The notes beneath the pieces were generated by a model, which was given only the letters and a program-made list of their open reading frames with translations, was not told the origin of the DNA and searched no databases. Of a DNA stretch of 64,000 nt, positions 57,501 through 61,351 are shown piece after piece. Position numbers and translations under genes: made by a program. Each line of letters starts with the position of its first letter. Within the stretch, counting starts at the first letter, position 1. The DNA lies in contig NC_049984.1 in assembly GCF_000003815.2 (NCBI RefSeq), forward strand, positions 5,098,491 through 5,162,490. The letters run 5' to 3'. Source of the DNA: Branchiostoma floridae (taxonomy: Eukaryota > Chordata > Leptocardii > Amphioxiformes > Branchiostomatidae).

Positions 57501-59471
57501 GGTTCTAGCTAGTGCATTTTAGCGTAGTGGGCCACTACGCTAAAATTTGTGACCACTACGCTAAAATAAGGGCCACTACGCTAATTTTCAACTAGCGTAG
57601 TGGTGCATTGCTATCATTTGCTTGTTCAACAATGTCTAAGAATGTCTGAACAATGAAAAATGATGAGATGCCAATCAAAACTGACCAAAAGATCTTTCAA
57701 ATTACGTTAACAGAGTGCCAACTTTTAACTCTACATTGTCAAAATCTCCCAGAGTCCCCCCTTTCACACCAATCTCCCATGCCATTCCCACTACGCTAAA
57801 AAATTGAAATGTTGGCTAGAACCCTGCAAACTAACGGCCTCTTGGTCTAAAGCCGTAAAGGCATGAGCTTGACTGGTCTATGCAAGCTAGTTCAACTTTC
57901 ATCAATTCATGGTAAAAGAAGTCTGTTTTCATTTCTTTGTGGTTGCTTGTATGTATGCACTTGTGATTTCTTATTTGTGGCCTGTATCGAGCTCAAAGGA
58001 AAAATGTAATAAAGCCAAAAGGTTTTCATTCATTCTTTATTCATTCATTCATATATTTGTAATTTCCTGTCTCCATAACTTGAATAATAAGCGCGGCATC
58101 ATGTTGAGGAAAATTACATCTTTAAAAAAGTAAGAGATGGCCACACCTTTATGCGAAAATACCGTGAATTTTACTCAAATATGCACTGGCCAAAACCCAA
58201 CTGACCATTGAAATGGATTGGTAGACAGAAAGCAGATGAATGGGACATGGTTTCTTTTGTCCACATTTTGCTTCCTGTCTGGCCCCAAGAAAGCATGCAG
58301 TGCACTGCACCATTATGGAGAGGCGAGAAAATGTTGAATAGGCTACACGATGTCGATAAAAAAAAAACCAGACACATCTGCTTGGAGGCTTATGCAATGT
58401 ATTAGTAACTGTGGTAATGCATAACTGGTATGTTATGCCATCATGTTGATCTGCAAGCAGATGTTGAGTTAGAAGATCGTAACAATTTTGGACTTTCATT
58501 TCTACCATAGCCGCGCATCTGTTTGTGGCTTTTCCTTTAAATGACCAAGATCATAATGATGATCTTTTGGGCTTGGTCTATCAACTCTATGCCCAGACTG
58601 TATAGTTTTTTTATCCACTCACACCACTCTTTTCGATAAGTGTGGTAGCTTCTTCTTTGAGATCAAGGTGTGGCTCTCCTCAAACACTGGGCCTCCCTTT
58701 AACGTCCTATCCAAGGAACGATCCTATCCAAAGCTAGGTAATCATTTTCACCTGAGTGAAGTGTGGAAATTTTGTGTTAAGTACCTTTTCGACGGGCACA
58801 ATATAGGGGCATGTGAAAGGATTCAAACCCAGGACCTTTGGGTTCTCGCCCAAACACATTTTTCCATGCAACACTACTCTCTGGAAACGACCCATCCTAG
58901 TATCAGTCAGAAATGCCGGGTAGTCTGGAAACATCACAATCTCTCACCCCAACCTCTGCTTGAAGAACAGTGTTATGCCATGTGCCTGTGATTCACCTAT
59001 TACCCAACAGTGCTTATGTTTTTAAAACGGGTAGATTTGGCGCATTAGCTATACCTTCGGGTTTAAGAAATTCCCCTTAAGAATCAGATAATGTATAGCA
59101 GTAAGAAAAGTCTATGGCTAGAGCTAGAGTGCTCAGTCTGCGCTACGAAACCGACAGCCAACGTCACAAACGTTCATAATTTTTTTTCTGGTGAGAAAAA
59201 AAATATGGCGGTCGTCTGACACCAGAAGACGGCGCGGGTACCATTGTACACATAATCGCTTCATTTAAAACGAAATATAATTCTCTGAGGATTTACTAGA
59301 TAAATATCGTTACCTTAAGCTGTTTTCGTTGTACAATATTGGATTGAGGGAACAGATATGATGACTTACACGAGAGATTTCCGCAACGCTCGACTTGAAG
59401 TTCTTCTTGCTCAGATTCGCCACAGCGTAACTGATTTGAGACAGGGCCAGCGACAACGAGTCCAGATTCAT
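14252..59471 (-). CDS. CNOT1: CNOT1, CCR4-NOT complex scaffold subunit, complete gene of 51 coding exons
   Basis: CNOT1 is the large cytoplasmic scaffold on which the CCR4-NOT deadenylase assembles to shorten mRNA poly(A) tails and repress translation. I traced 51 coding exons from ATG at 59471 to TGA at 14252; they total 7647 nt (2548 residues plus stop), and all phases agree. Human CNOT1 is 2376 residues; most of the extra length is in the exon 18-20 linker. The N terminus begins [15 protein letters not shown], near-identical to the vertebrate protein, and blocks along the whole length match it (for example C-P-D-M-L-V-L and [13 protein letters not shown]). Exon coordinates are given in the seven block entries. 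Donors are GT (several are weaker forms such as GTTGGT and GTCAGG) and acceptors AG. Intron 1 is 9.75 kb; the others are mostly 0.2-2 kb. The gene is head-to-head with the RANBP9/10 gene. Confidence 0.97.
14322..14933. repeat. CNOT1 intron 50 with a reversed retroelement tail
   Basis: TCAAGTCAAGTCAAAGTTTA near 14360 is the reverse complement of the CAATAAACTTTGACTTGA tails seen at 40845 and 40984. A LINE/SINE copy is therefore inserted on the minus strand here, extending towards about 14520. Nothing else is recognised. Confidence 0.5.
17287..17368 (-). repeat. Partial copy 3 of CNOT1 exon 46 with splice donor
   Basis: Nearly identical to the last ~80 nt of exon 46, encoding the same [23 protein letters not shown], followed by donor AAG|GTACTA. 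It lacks the 5' half and a proper acceptor. Spaced 163 bp from copy 2. Confidence 0.9.
17450..17530 (-). repeat. Partial copy 2 of CNOT1 exon 46 with splice donor
   Basis: A second copy of the last ~80 nt of exon 46 with a few substitutions (F-P-C-N-M-R-F-P in place of F-P-R-N-M-R-L-P) and the same donor AAG|GTAAAA as the real exon. 168 bp from the real exon end at 17618. No upstream acceptor equivalent to that of exon 46. Confidence 0.9.
18942..24855 (-). CDS. CNOT1: CNOT1 exons 36-44: helical connector and start of the NOT1 C-terminal domain (residues 1745-2225)
   Basis: Exons: 36 24855-24787; 37 24434-24249; 38 23716-23568; 39 22872-22764; 40 22293-22127; 41 21506-21275; 42 20702-20466; 43 19871-19708; 44 19071-18942. 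Landmarks: E-L-E-Q-H-L-H-A-I (37), N-K-Q-V-T-R (38/39), [12 protein letters not shown] (39/40), M-M-H-S-G-I-S-Q-A and L-L-R-E-W-V-N (41), [15 protein letters not shown] (42), [14 protein letters not shown] (43). Exon 43 is the only full-length copy of three tandem copies; exons 37 and 38 have decayed copies of their 3' ends in the following introns. Confidence 0.95.
19920..20022 (-). repeat. Partial copy of CNOT1 exon 43 with splice acceptor (middle copy)
   Basis: It begins with an acceptor (GCTCTGTAG|GTTCTAGG) and repeats the first ~95 nt of exon 43, with a small internal CCAGCAGCTT duplication that shifts the frame. The 3' half and donor are replaced by intron sequence. 151 bp from the real exon start. 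Confidence 0.9.
20083..20178 (-). repeat. Partial copy of CNOT1 exon 43 with splice acceptor (outer copy)
   Basis: It repeats the 5' half of exon 43 behind the acceptor CTTTACAG, with substitutions ([18 protein letters not shown]), then runs into a (CA)n tract. No donor. 156 bp from the middle copy. Confidence 0.9.
20225..20400. repeat. Dispersed repeat with AATTGCACA motifs
   Basis: TTAATTGCACAGAATCCCCA and CTGCAGTCCAGCTG recur, diverged, at about 50080-50160, with a related AATTGCACAAC/GTTGTGCAATT pair at each end. Probable MITE; borders uncertain. Confidence 0.5.
23144..23510 (-). repeat. Array of decayed copies of the CNOT1 exon 38 3' end
   Basis: The exon 38 end (TGTGACTTGCTTGTTGGTCC on the plus strand) recurs almost exactly at about 23479-23500, including a donor-like GTCAGG, and more weakly near 23285-23305, 23220-23235 and 23350-23366. 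On the minus strand two copies still read T-N-K-Q-V-T-R. They are interleaved with a CAGACCC-TATGTACA motif, and a CAGGGTTGGACAA MITE fragment sits at 23406-23460. Confidence 0.7.
24082..24125 (-). repeat. Decayed copy of the CNOT1 exon 37 3' end
   Basis: On the minus strand it reads ...T-A-L-T-I-R-Q-K followed by GTTAGAGG, against ...[14 protein letters not shown] in exon 37 (24249). About three quarters of positions match over ~35 nt. It lies about 150 bp inside intron 37. Confidence 0.65.
25053..28662 (-). CDS. CNOT1: CNOT1 exons 31-35: linker and CNOT9-binding region (residues 1437-1744)
   Basis: Exons: 31 28662-28402; 32 27151-27011; 33 26621-26466; 34 25875-25630; 35 25172-25053. Exon 31 carries [12 protein letters not shown], a polythreonine run and A-G-L-A-P-H-I. 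Exons 32-34 match the helical region that binds CNOT9 in vertebrates ([45 protein letters not shown]). Exon 34 uses a non-consensus donor, AAG|GTTGGT. Exon 35 encodes [14 protein letters not shown]. Confidence 0.95.
27200..27500. repeat. Tandem duplication of about 155 bp in CNOT1 intron 31
   Basis: AATCAGAAAAAATGGAAGCT near 27214 recurs as ACTCAGAAAAAATGGAAGCT near 27363, each followed by CAACATxxACTCC, TTTTTGATTGG and AATCAACGCACAG blocks. Two diverged direct copies. Function unknown. Confidence 0.7.
27713..27785 (+). other. tRNA-like sequence with A and B boxes
   Basis: TGGCTCAGTGGTATTAATCA near 27719 fits an A box and GGGATCGAATCC near 27760 a B box, with CACGCGTGG...CCAACGC between. T-arm and acceptor stems pair poorly, so this is a tRNA-derived SINE head or a tRNA pseudogene rather than a working tRNA. 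Confidence 0.45.
27943..28072. mobile_element. Short MITE with TACACAATACAG ends
   Basis: TACACAATACAGAAGTTACT and CAAGCAA at the left are mirrored by TTGCTTGAGCAACTCCTGTA and TTGTGTA at the right. Non-coding. Related fragments lie near 2270 and 5700. Confidence 0.7.
28210..28382 (-). mobile_element. tRNA-derived SINE (one of several)
   Basis: On the minus strand a TAGTCCAGTGG-like A box and a B-box-like segment are followed by a body containing GGAAAGGGTTGCAGTCCTTG. The same element, better preserved (box A GTAGTCCAGTGGTTGCC), occupies about 38325-38452, and a fragment lies at 15815-15925. Confidence 0.55.
29233..35286 (-). CDS. CNOT1: CNOT1 exons 21-30: middle HEAT and MIF4G region (residues 972-1436)
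   Basis: Exons: 21 35286-35114; 22 34536-34412; 23 33926-33816; 24 33480-33402; 25 32492-32321; 26 31790-31744; 27 31285-31142; 28 30684-30505; 29 30102-29986; 30 29478-29233. Exons 21-24 match the middle HEAT domain ([38 protein letters not shown]), which in human CNOT1 holds the tristetraprolin-binding surface. Exons 25-26 are a Thr/Ser-rich linker. Exons 27-30 form the MIF4G domain that binds the CAF1 nuclease CNOT7/8 ([37 protein letters not shown]). Exon 26 is only 47 nt. Confidence 0.95.
35928..38165 (-). CDS. CNOT1: CNOT1 exons 18-20: low-complexity linker with pentapeptide repeats (residues 722-971)
   Basis: Exons: 18 38165-37727; 19 36953-36774; 20 36056-35928. Exon 18 opens with the conserved Q-I-D-P-L-A-G motif, then about twelve x-I-G-x-G pentapeptides (DNA about 37881-38062), then [10 protein letters not shown]. 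Exon 19 repeats the second half of exon 18 ([22 protein letters not shown]) and is a symmetric phase 1-1 exon of 180 nt, so it could be skipped without frame change. Exon 20 encodes a Gly/Ala/Gln-rich stretch and is also phase 1-1. The region corresponds to the disordered linker of vertebrate CNOT1. A possible extra 33-nt micro-exon lies at 36187-36155. Confidence 0.9.
36130..36213 (-). repeat. Tandem copy of the 5' part of CNOT1 exon 20, including its acceptor
   Basis: It matches 35999-36082 with only a few substitutions. It contains acceptor TTTCAG, 33 nt of exon sequence (36187-36155) and then CAG|GTATGG, a donor created by one substitution relative to exon 20 (GGCCGGTATG to GGCAGGTATG). 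If spliced, the 33 nt would add [11 protein letters not shown] in frame (phase 1-1). 131 bp from exon 20. Confidence 0.85.
37008..37200. mobile_element. MITE of the GGTAGAGGCTA family in CNOT1 intron 18
   Basis: CTGGCCAAATAAGG near 37014 and CCTTATTTGGCCAATTTT near 37142 pair, and the right end CCAGCGACCTGTGAAGCCTG then GTAGAGGCTA matches the element at 8713-8896. The left border is uncertain. Confidence 0.6.
39055..44324 (-). CDS. CNOT1: CNOT1 exons 11-17: HEAT region continued (residues 313-722)
   Basis: Exons: 11 44324-44214; 12 43740-43567; 13 42916-42789; 14 42069-41937; 15 41237-41010; 16 39794-39554; 17 39269-39055. Landmarks: I-W-S-E-G-K-D-K-S (11), E-L-D-H-P-G (12), C-F-A-D-F-P-C-H (13), F-P-I-K-H-C-P-D-M (14), [12 protein letters not shown] (15), [10 protein letters not shown] (16) and K-A-R-Q-P-P-P-G (17). 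Conservation with vertebrates is very high in exons 15-16. The 3' end of exon 15, with its donor, is repeated twice downstream in intron 15, and a 21-bp piece of the exon 11 end is repeated at about 44108-44128. Confidence 0.95.
39852..40167. mobile_element. MITE with CAGGGCTTGAAATAC ends and 5-bp target duplication
   Basis: CAGGGCTTGAAATAC at 39852 is mirrored by GTATTTCGAGCCCTG ending at 40167, and AAAAG flanks both sides (39847-39851 and 40168-40172). The interior has several GTGCAGGTAA / TTACCTGCAC pairs. Confidence 0.85.
40570..40600 (-). repeat. Degenerate copy of the CNOT1 exon 15 3' end
   Basis: On the minus strand ATCCTAGACGTCGCACAG then GTAAGACGAGG, which reads I-L-D-V-A-Q as in exon 15 before a donor. 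It has a flanking AG but would be 19 nt, not frame-preserving, so it is a remnant rather than an exon. Confidence 0.55.
40732..41009. repeat. Two 139-bp tandem units containing the CNOT1 exon 15 3' end
   Basis: Units 40732-40870 and 40871-41009 each hold the last ~72 nt of exon 15 with donor, joined to a retroelement tail (GTAGTTGTTAACGACCCATG ... GCAATAAACTTTGACTTGAC). The real exon end at 41010 is the third occurrence, at exactly the same 139-bp spacing. The two units differ from each other at only a few positions. Confidence 0.95.
41258..41410. repeat. AT-rich tandem repeat next to the exon 15 acceptor
   Basis: Repeats of TATTTTTATCAAAAATATTT followed by TTTCAAAAATGA, about 37-39 bp per unit, three to four copies, starting about 20 bp from the exon 15 acceptor. 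The unit is itself partly palindromic. Confidence 0.85.
43230..43542. mobile_element. hAT-like MITE with 8-bp target duplication
   Basis: CAGGGTTGTAGCCAGC at 43230 is mirrored by GGATGGCTACAACCCTG ending at 43542. GAATCGTC is present at 43222-43229 and 43543-43550. CAGGG-type ends with an 8-bp duplication are typical of hAT elements. Interior non-coding. Confidence 0.88.
44875..59471 (-). CDS. CNOT1: CNOT1 exons 1-10: N-terminal HEAT region (residues 1-312)
   Basis: Exons: 1 59471-59370; 2 49617-49510; 3 48886-48788; 4 48161-48093; 5 47888-47834; 6 47629-47573; 7 46692-46549; 8 46043-45925; 9 45529-45474; 10 45001-44875. This is the start of the all-helical N-terminal arm, which in animals binds CNOT10/CNOT11. 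Landmarks include H-G-P-E-A-D-R-H-L (exon 2), [10 protein letters not shown] (exon 3), H-L-L-L-I-H-L (exon 7), R-C-P-V-V-L-T-P (exon 8) and F-G-V-R-E-V (exon 10). Exon 1 ends after the R of A-E-I-S-R at donor CGT|GTAAGT. The exon 1 ATG is preceded by a four-codon upstream ORF that overlaps it. Confidence 0.93.
46930..47254 (-). mobile_element. LINE fragment, C-terminal end of reverse-transcriptase ORF
   Basis: The minus-strand frame 47229-47029 contains [18 protein letters not shown] and S-L-D-S-F-K-E-R-L, the hallmark end of LINE ORF2 proteins. It is followed by a tail with AACCGCCCTTCGGCG-type sequence and TATAGATACAGATACAGA. The copy runs into the assembly gap. Related tails occur near 26320-26440, 32100-32260 and 48715-48770. 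Confidence 0.75.
47255..47354. other. Assembly gap (100 N)
   Basis: Exactly 100 N inside CNOT1 intron 6, at a LINE copy. No coding exon is missing, since exons 6 and 7 are phase-compatible. Confidence 0.98.
49674..49994. mobile_element. MITE, CAGGGTTGGACAAGT family, second copy
   Basis: CAGGGTTGGACAAGTCC at 49674 and its mirrored end (CACTTGTCCAAGCCTG) at 49994 are flanked by TGAGG at 49669-49673 and 49995-49999, the same 5-bp target duplication length as the copy at 13544-13862. Confidence 0.88.
50294..50649. mobile_element. MITE with CTTAGGC ends
   Basis: CTTAGGCCCAATCTAGACAC at 50294 with AGTTTTTACCGATATCTG is mirrored by CAGATATCGGGAAAAACTGT and GTCTAGATCGTGCCTAAG ending at about 50649. 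Non-coding. Confidence 0.85.
50935..51105. mobile_element. Relative of the MITE at 1625-1850
   Basis: ACTCTCCAAGCATCTAGGTT and CTCTGCTTGGAGTG ends surround a TTTTATCGGGCTTTCTATTT segment and TTGTATTGTATTG runs, as in the element at 1625-1850, but with one arm of the central palindrome missing. Confidence 0.65.
51207..51830. other. Assembly gap (624 N)
   Basis: Gap with a non-default length, inside CNOT1 intron 1. Long apparent open frames across it are only runs of unknown residues. Confidence 0.98.
52560..53600. mobile_element. Large fold-back element interrupted by an assembly gap
   Basis: TCGTCAGGGGAATGACCTAA and TCTCGCGAGAGAACACGAGA before the gap are mirrored after it, and the mirror extends outward (CAATCAATGACTGTTTTTGA; GTTACAACAAATTTTCATCA) to GCTAATTTGCATAT and GCGCGTTAAAA motifs at both outer ends. 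Arms are a few hundred bp. No coding frame. Confidence 0.85.
52902..53001. other. Assembly gap (100 N)
   Basis: Sits at the centre of the fold-back element, where a long inverted repeat would be hard to sequence or assemble. Confidence 0.98.
55188..55451 (+). repeat. 5' LTR
   Basis: 264 bp, with a 15-bp perfect stem (GTCGCGTTCTGGCGG ... CCGCCAGAACGCGAC) enclosing about 80 bp that itself pairs partly (CCCTTCTTCGGA with TTCGGAGAAGGG). An AATAAA signal lies downstream of the stem. Confidence 0.9.
56393..56480 (+). repeat. 31-bp tandem repeat inside the LTR element
   Basis: Two complete copies and a partial third of TAGATGTGGAAACTGTGTGT then ACTTGCCTAGC. The surrounding interior also repeats a CCTGCGGGxCGAC / CTAGGAAGA theme at irregular spacing. 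Confidence 0.85.
56717..56980 (+). repeat. 3' LTR
   Basis: Same length as the 5' LTR and, by eye, the same sequence, followed by the target duplicate ATACGTA. Confidence 0.9.
57516..57800. repeat. Cluster of CCACTACGCTAAAAT motifs with a perfect palindrome
   Basis: ATTTTAGCGTAGTGG and CCACTACGCTAAAAT form an exact 31-bp palindrome around one central G (57516-57546). Further direct copies follow near 57552-57567, 57572-57584 and 57788-57801, with one inverted copy near 57592-57602. Confidence 0.85.
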
Positions 59472-59479
59472 TGCTTCAT
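59468..59479 (-). promoter_or_regulatory. CNOT1: Upstream ORF overlapping the CNOT1 start codon
   Basis: ATG-AAG-CAA-TGA: a three-residue upstream ORF whose stop shares bases with the CNOT1 ATG (ATGA overlap). It is relevant only if transcription starts upstream of 59479, which is likely but unproven. Confidence 0.6.
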
Positions 59480-61161
59480 GAGTTTTGTCGAGGGGAATTC
59501 CTTCCCTACTGAACTGCGGACGTCCCACCGTTTATTCAAGAGTTCAATCGCAGAAAAGGCCGCCGAAACACAGGGTCCCTCCTGCACCATCATGCAGCCC
59601 CGGCCGCCATAACTACTAGTATCTTCTCTGTGCAGGACCCCACGCTTCCCACAATCCCACGCGTGGCGGGTTCAGTTAGCCTCGAGGGCCAGACTTTGGA
59701 GGGGGTAATGTAGCCTCAAAAAGGCCTTTCCAAGGGGAATACACAGGGTAGTGTTTAGCAGAAATAGGCCAGGAATGAGTCCTCACAAAATCATACTTTT
59801 CCTTCCGGCCAAAGAAACCGTTGGTGGCCAAACTCCCTCGGAAAATACTCTTTGTTTAGCCACCGTACTTAGTCTGGAAGAGACTAGAGGCAATCCTTTG
59901 TTAGTCTCTAGCAGACATCATAGCCATAAGGGTGTATGAATGAAGCTTTTATTTTTCCGATGACATATCAGTTCTATTTCACTTGGTTCGTATTCCACTT
60001 GAGTCTTGTTTCCAGCCTCCCTAATGGCCATCAGAAAATAAAGCCAGACTTTGACTTTGACTTTTGGATCCCTCCACAATTAATAGCTTGACATGGTTTA
60101 GAGTGTGCTTATAAAGCAGGCTACTAGGTTGCAGGAAATGGTAGAATTTGGCCAAATGGGTTTTCACAGGTTAATATGCCAGATGCCAGATATTGGCCAA
60201 ATAAAGTCCCAAAGCCCCTCCAGGCTGGCCAGCTAACCCTTTTGGTAAATCGTTCACCATATATGGCCACTTTCCACAATTTTCTAAGCCCACAGAGGAG
60301 TCTGGTGGAGGCTCCTACTGGTGTAAATGTATAGTATCTATCAATGTATCCCTCTTTTTCAGCTAAGTTACATGTTTTAAAAGACATGGAATGTACAAAA
60401 TTTATGACATTCCCTCAATTATGCAAATTCGATCATTATTTACAAAATTAGTATATAATTATGTCAATCATTATTTAAGCTATCAACTTACCAAAAGTCA
60501 TGAGCATCCGTCAATCTATTCTTTAACGTTAATTATTGTCCTTCAAAGTCTATAAAAAGCAGCCCTGCAGTTCCAGCAAAGCTGCTAGGGTACCCATACC
60601 ACTACACCACTTCTTCATGAACCCAAGAGCTTTCCAACATTACCTTTGAAAAATCAAGAACATAACATTAGCATGTTGAGAACACAAGATACCATGAAAA
60701 GCTACCAGGGAGGATCATTTTGCCAACTTCTCGTCAGTTTACGGAAGCTAGCAACAACTTGAGTCAACTAACATACCAAATATCATTAAGATTCATCTGC
60801 ACCTTTTTGTTAACGTTACTGTTCATCATAGGACACAAACAGACACACAGACGAATACACCAAAAACATATTCTTTTCAGCGAAGGTAAATTTCCCTTTG
60901 GTCAAATAATTATAACTCCTGCCTAAATCATACATTGATACAAATTTTATGTTGATTTCTAAAAAGATTTCTGCTTACATGGGGAGTAAAAATTAGATAT
61001 GCCTACATATAGATTTTAGGAAAGTATGAGGAGTCAATTAATTGAATTCCCTGGGGATTTTTTTGTTTTCTTTGCTGCGCCAAAACACTCTGGGTACGAG
61101 AGGAACAGACGTCATGACCGGGTTAACATCCGGGATAGTCAGACAGCAGCAGAAGGCCAAG
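59472..61161. other. Divergent intergenic region between CNOT1 and RANBP9/10
   Basis: The two genes are head-to-head about 1.7 kb apart. The CNOT1 side to about 59700 is GC-richer (CGGCCGCC near 59600) and probably holds its promoter. The middle has a MITE of the 8713 family (about 60120-60312), a retroelement-like tail (AATAAAGCCAGACTTTGACT) near 60038, and a dispersed-repeat segment at 60720-60900. No other gene is seen. Confidence 0.6.
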
Positions 61162-61351
61162 ATGGCGGACAGTGGAGATAGTTCTGCCGCGGAGAGAAAC
61201 AATAGCGCCTCAGAAACCGCTGACGAACGCCTTAAGAGGATTTACTCAATGGTCAACGAGAAGGAAACCCCTCTCCCCCGCTCATGGAGCCCCAAAGACA
61301 AGTACAACTTCATCGGATTGTCACAGAACAACCTCAGAGTCCACTATAAAG
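61162..61351 (+). CDS. RANBP9/10: RANBP9/RANBP10 orthologue, first coding exon (gene continues past the window)
   Basis: RanBP9 and RanBP10 are scaffold proteins with SPRY, LisH, CTLH and CRA domains, and subunits of the CTLH ubiquitin-ligase complex. The exon encodes 63 residues plus one base. After a Ser/Ala/Glu-rich leader it has [23 protein letters not shown] then L-R-V-H-Y-K, which is almost invariant at the start of the SPRY region in this family. The donor AAAG|GTTGGC is placed where the vertebrate genes also break. I chose ATG 61162 for its strong Kozak context (GCCAAGATGG); an in-frame ATG at 61114 would add 16 residues. No second exon was found up to 64000. Confidence 0.9.

Larger units (their letters stand above)
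49618..59369. other. CNOT1 intron 1 (9.75 kb), transposon-rich, no other gene seen
   Basis: The largest intron of the gene. It holds two MITEs (49674-49994, 50294-50649), a third near 50935-51105, assembly gaps of 624 and 100 N, a fold-back element (52560-53600), a TIR element with a nested LTR retrotransposon (54213-57471), a palindromic cluster (57516-57800) and a tRNA-derived SINE-like piece near 58660-58870. No open frame here has recognisable cellular homology. Confidence 0.8.

Noticed and set aside
58149-58508. 119-residue minus-strand open frame in CNOT1 intron 1
   Set aside because: No homology recognised; CNOT1 exons 1 and 2 join in phase without it, and dispersed-repeat fragments surround it.
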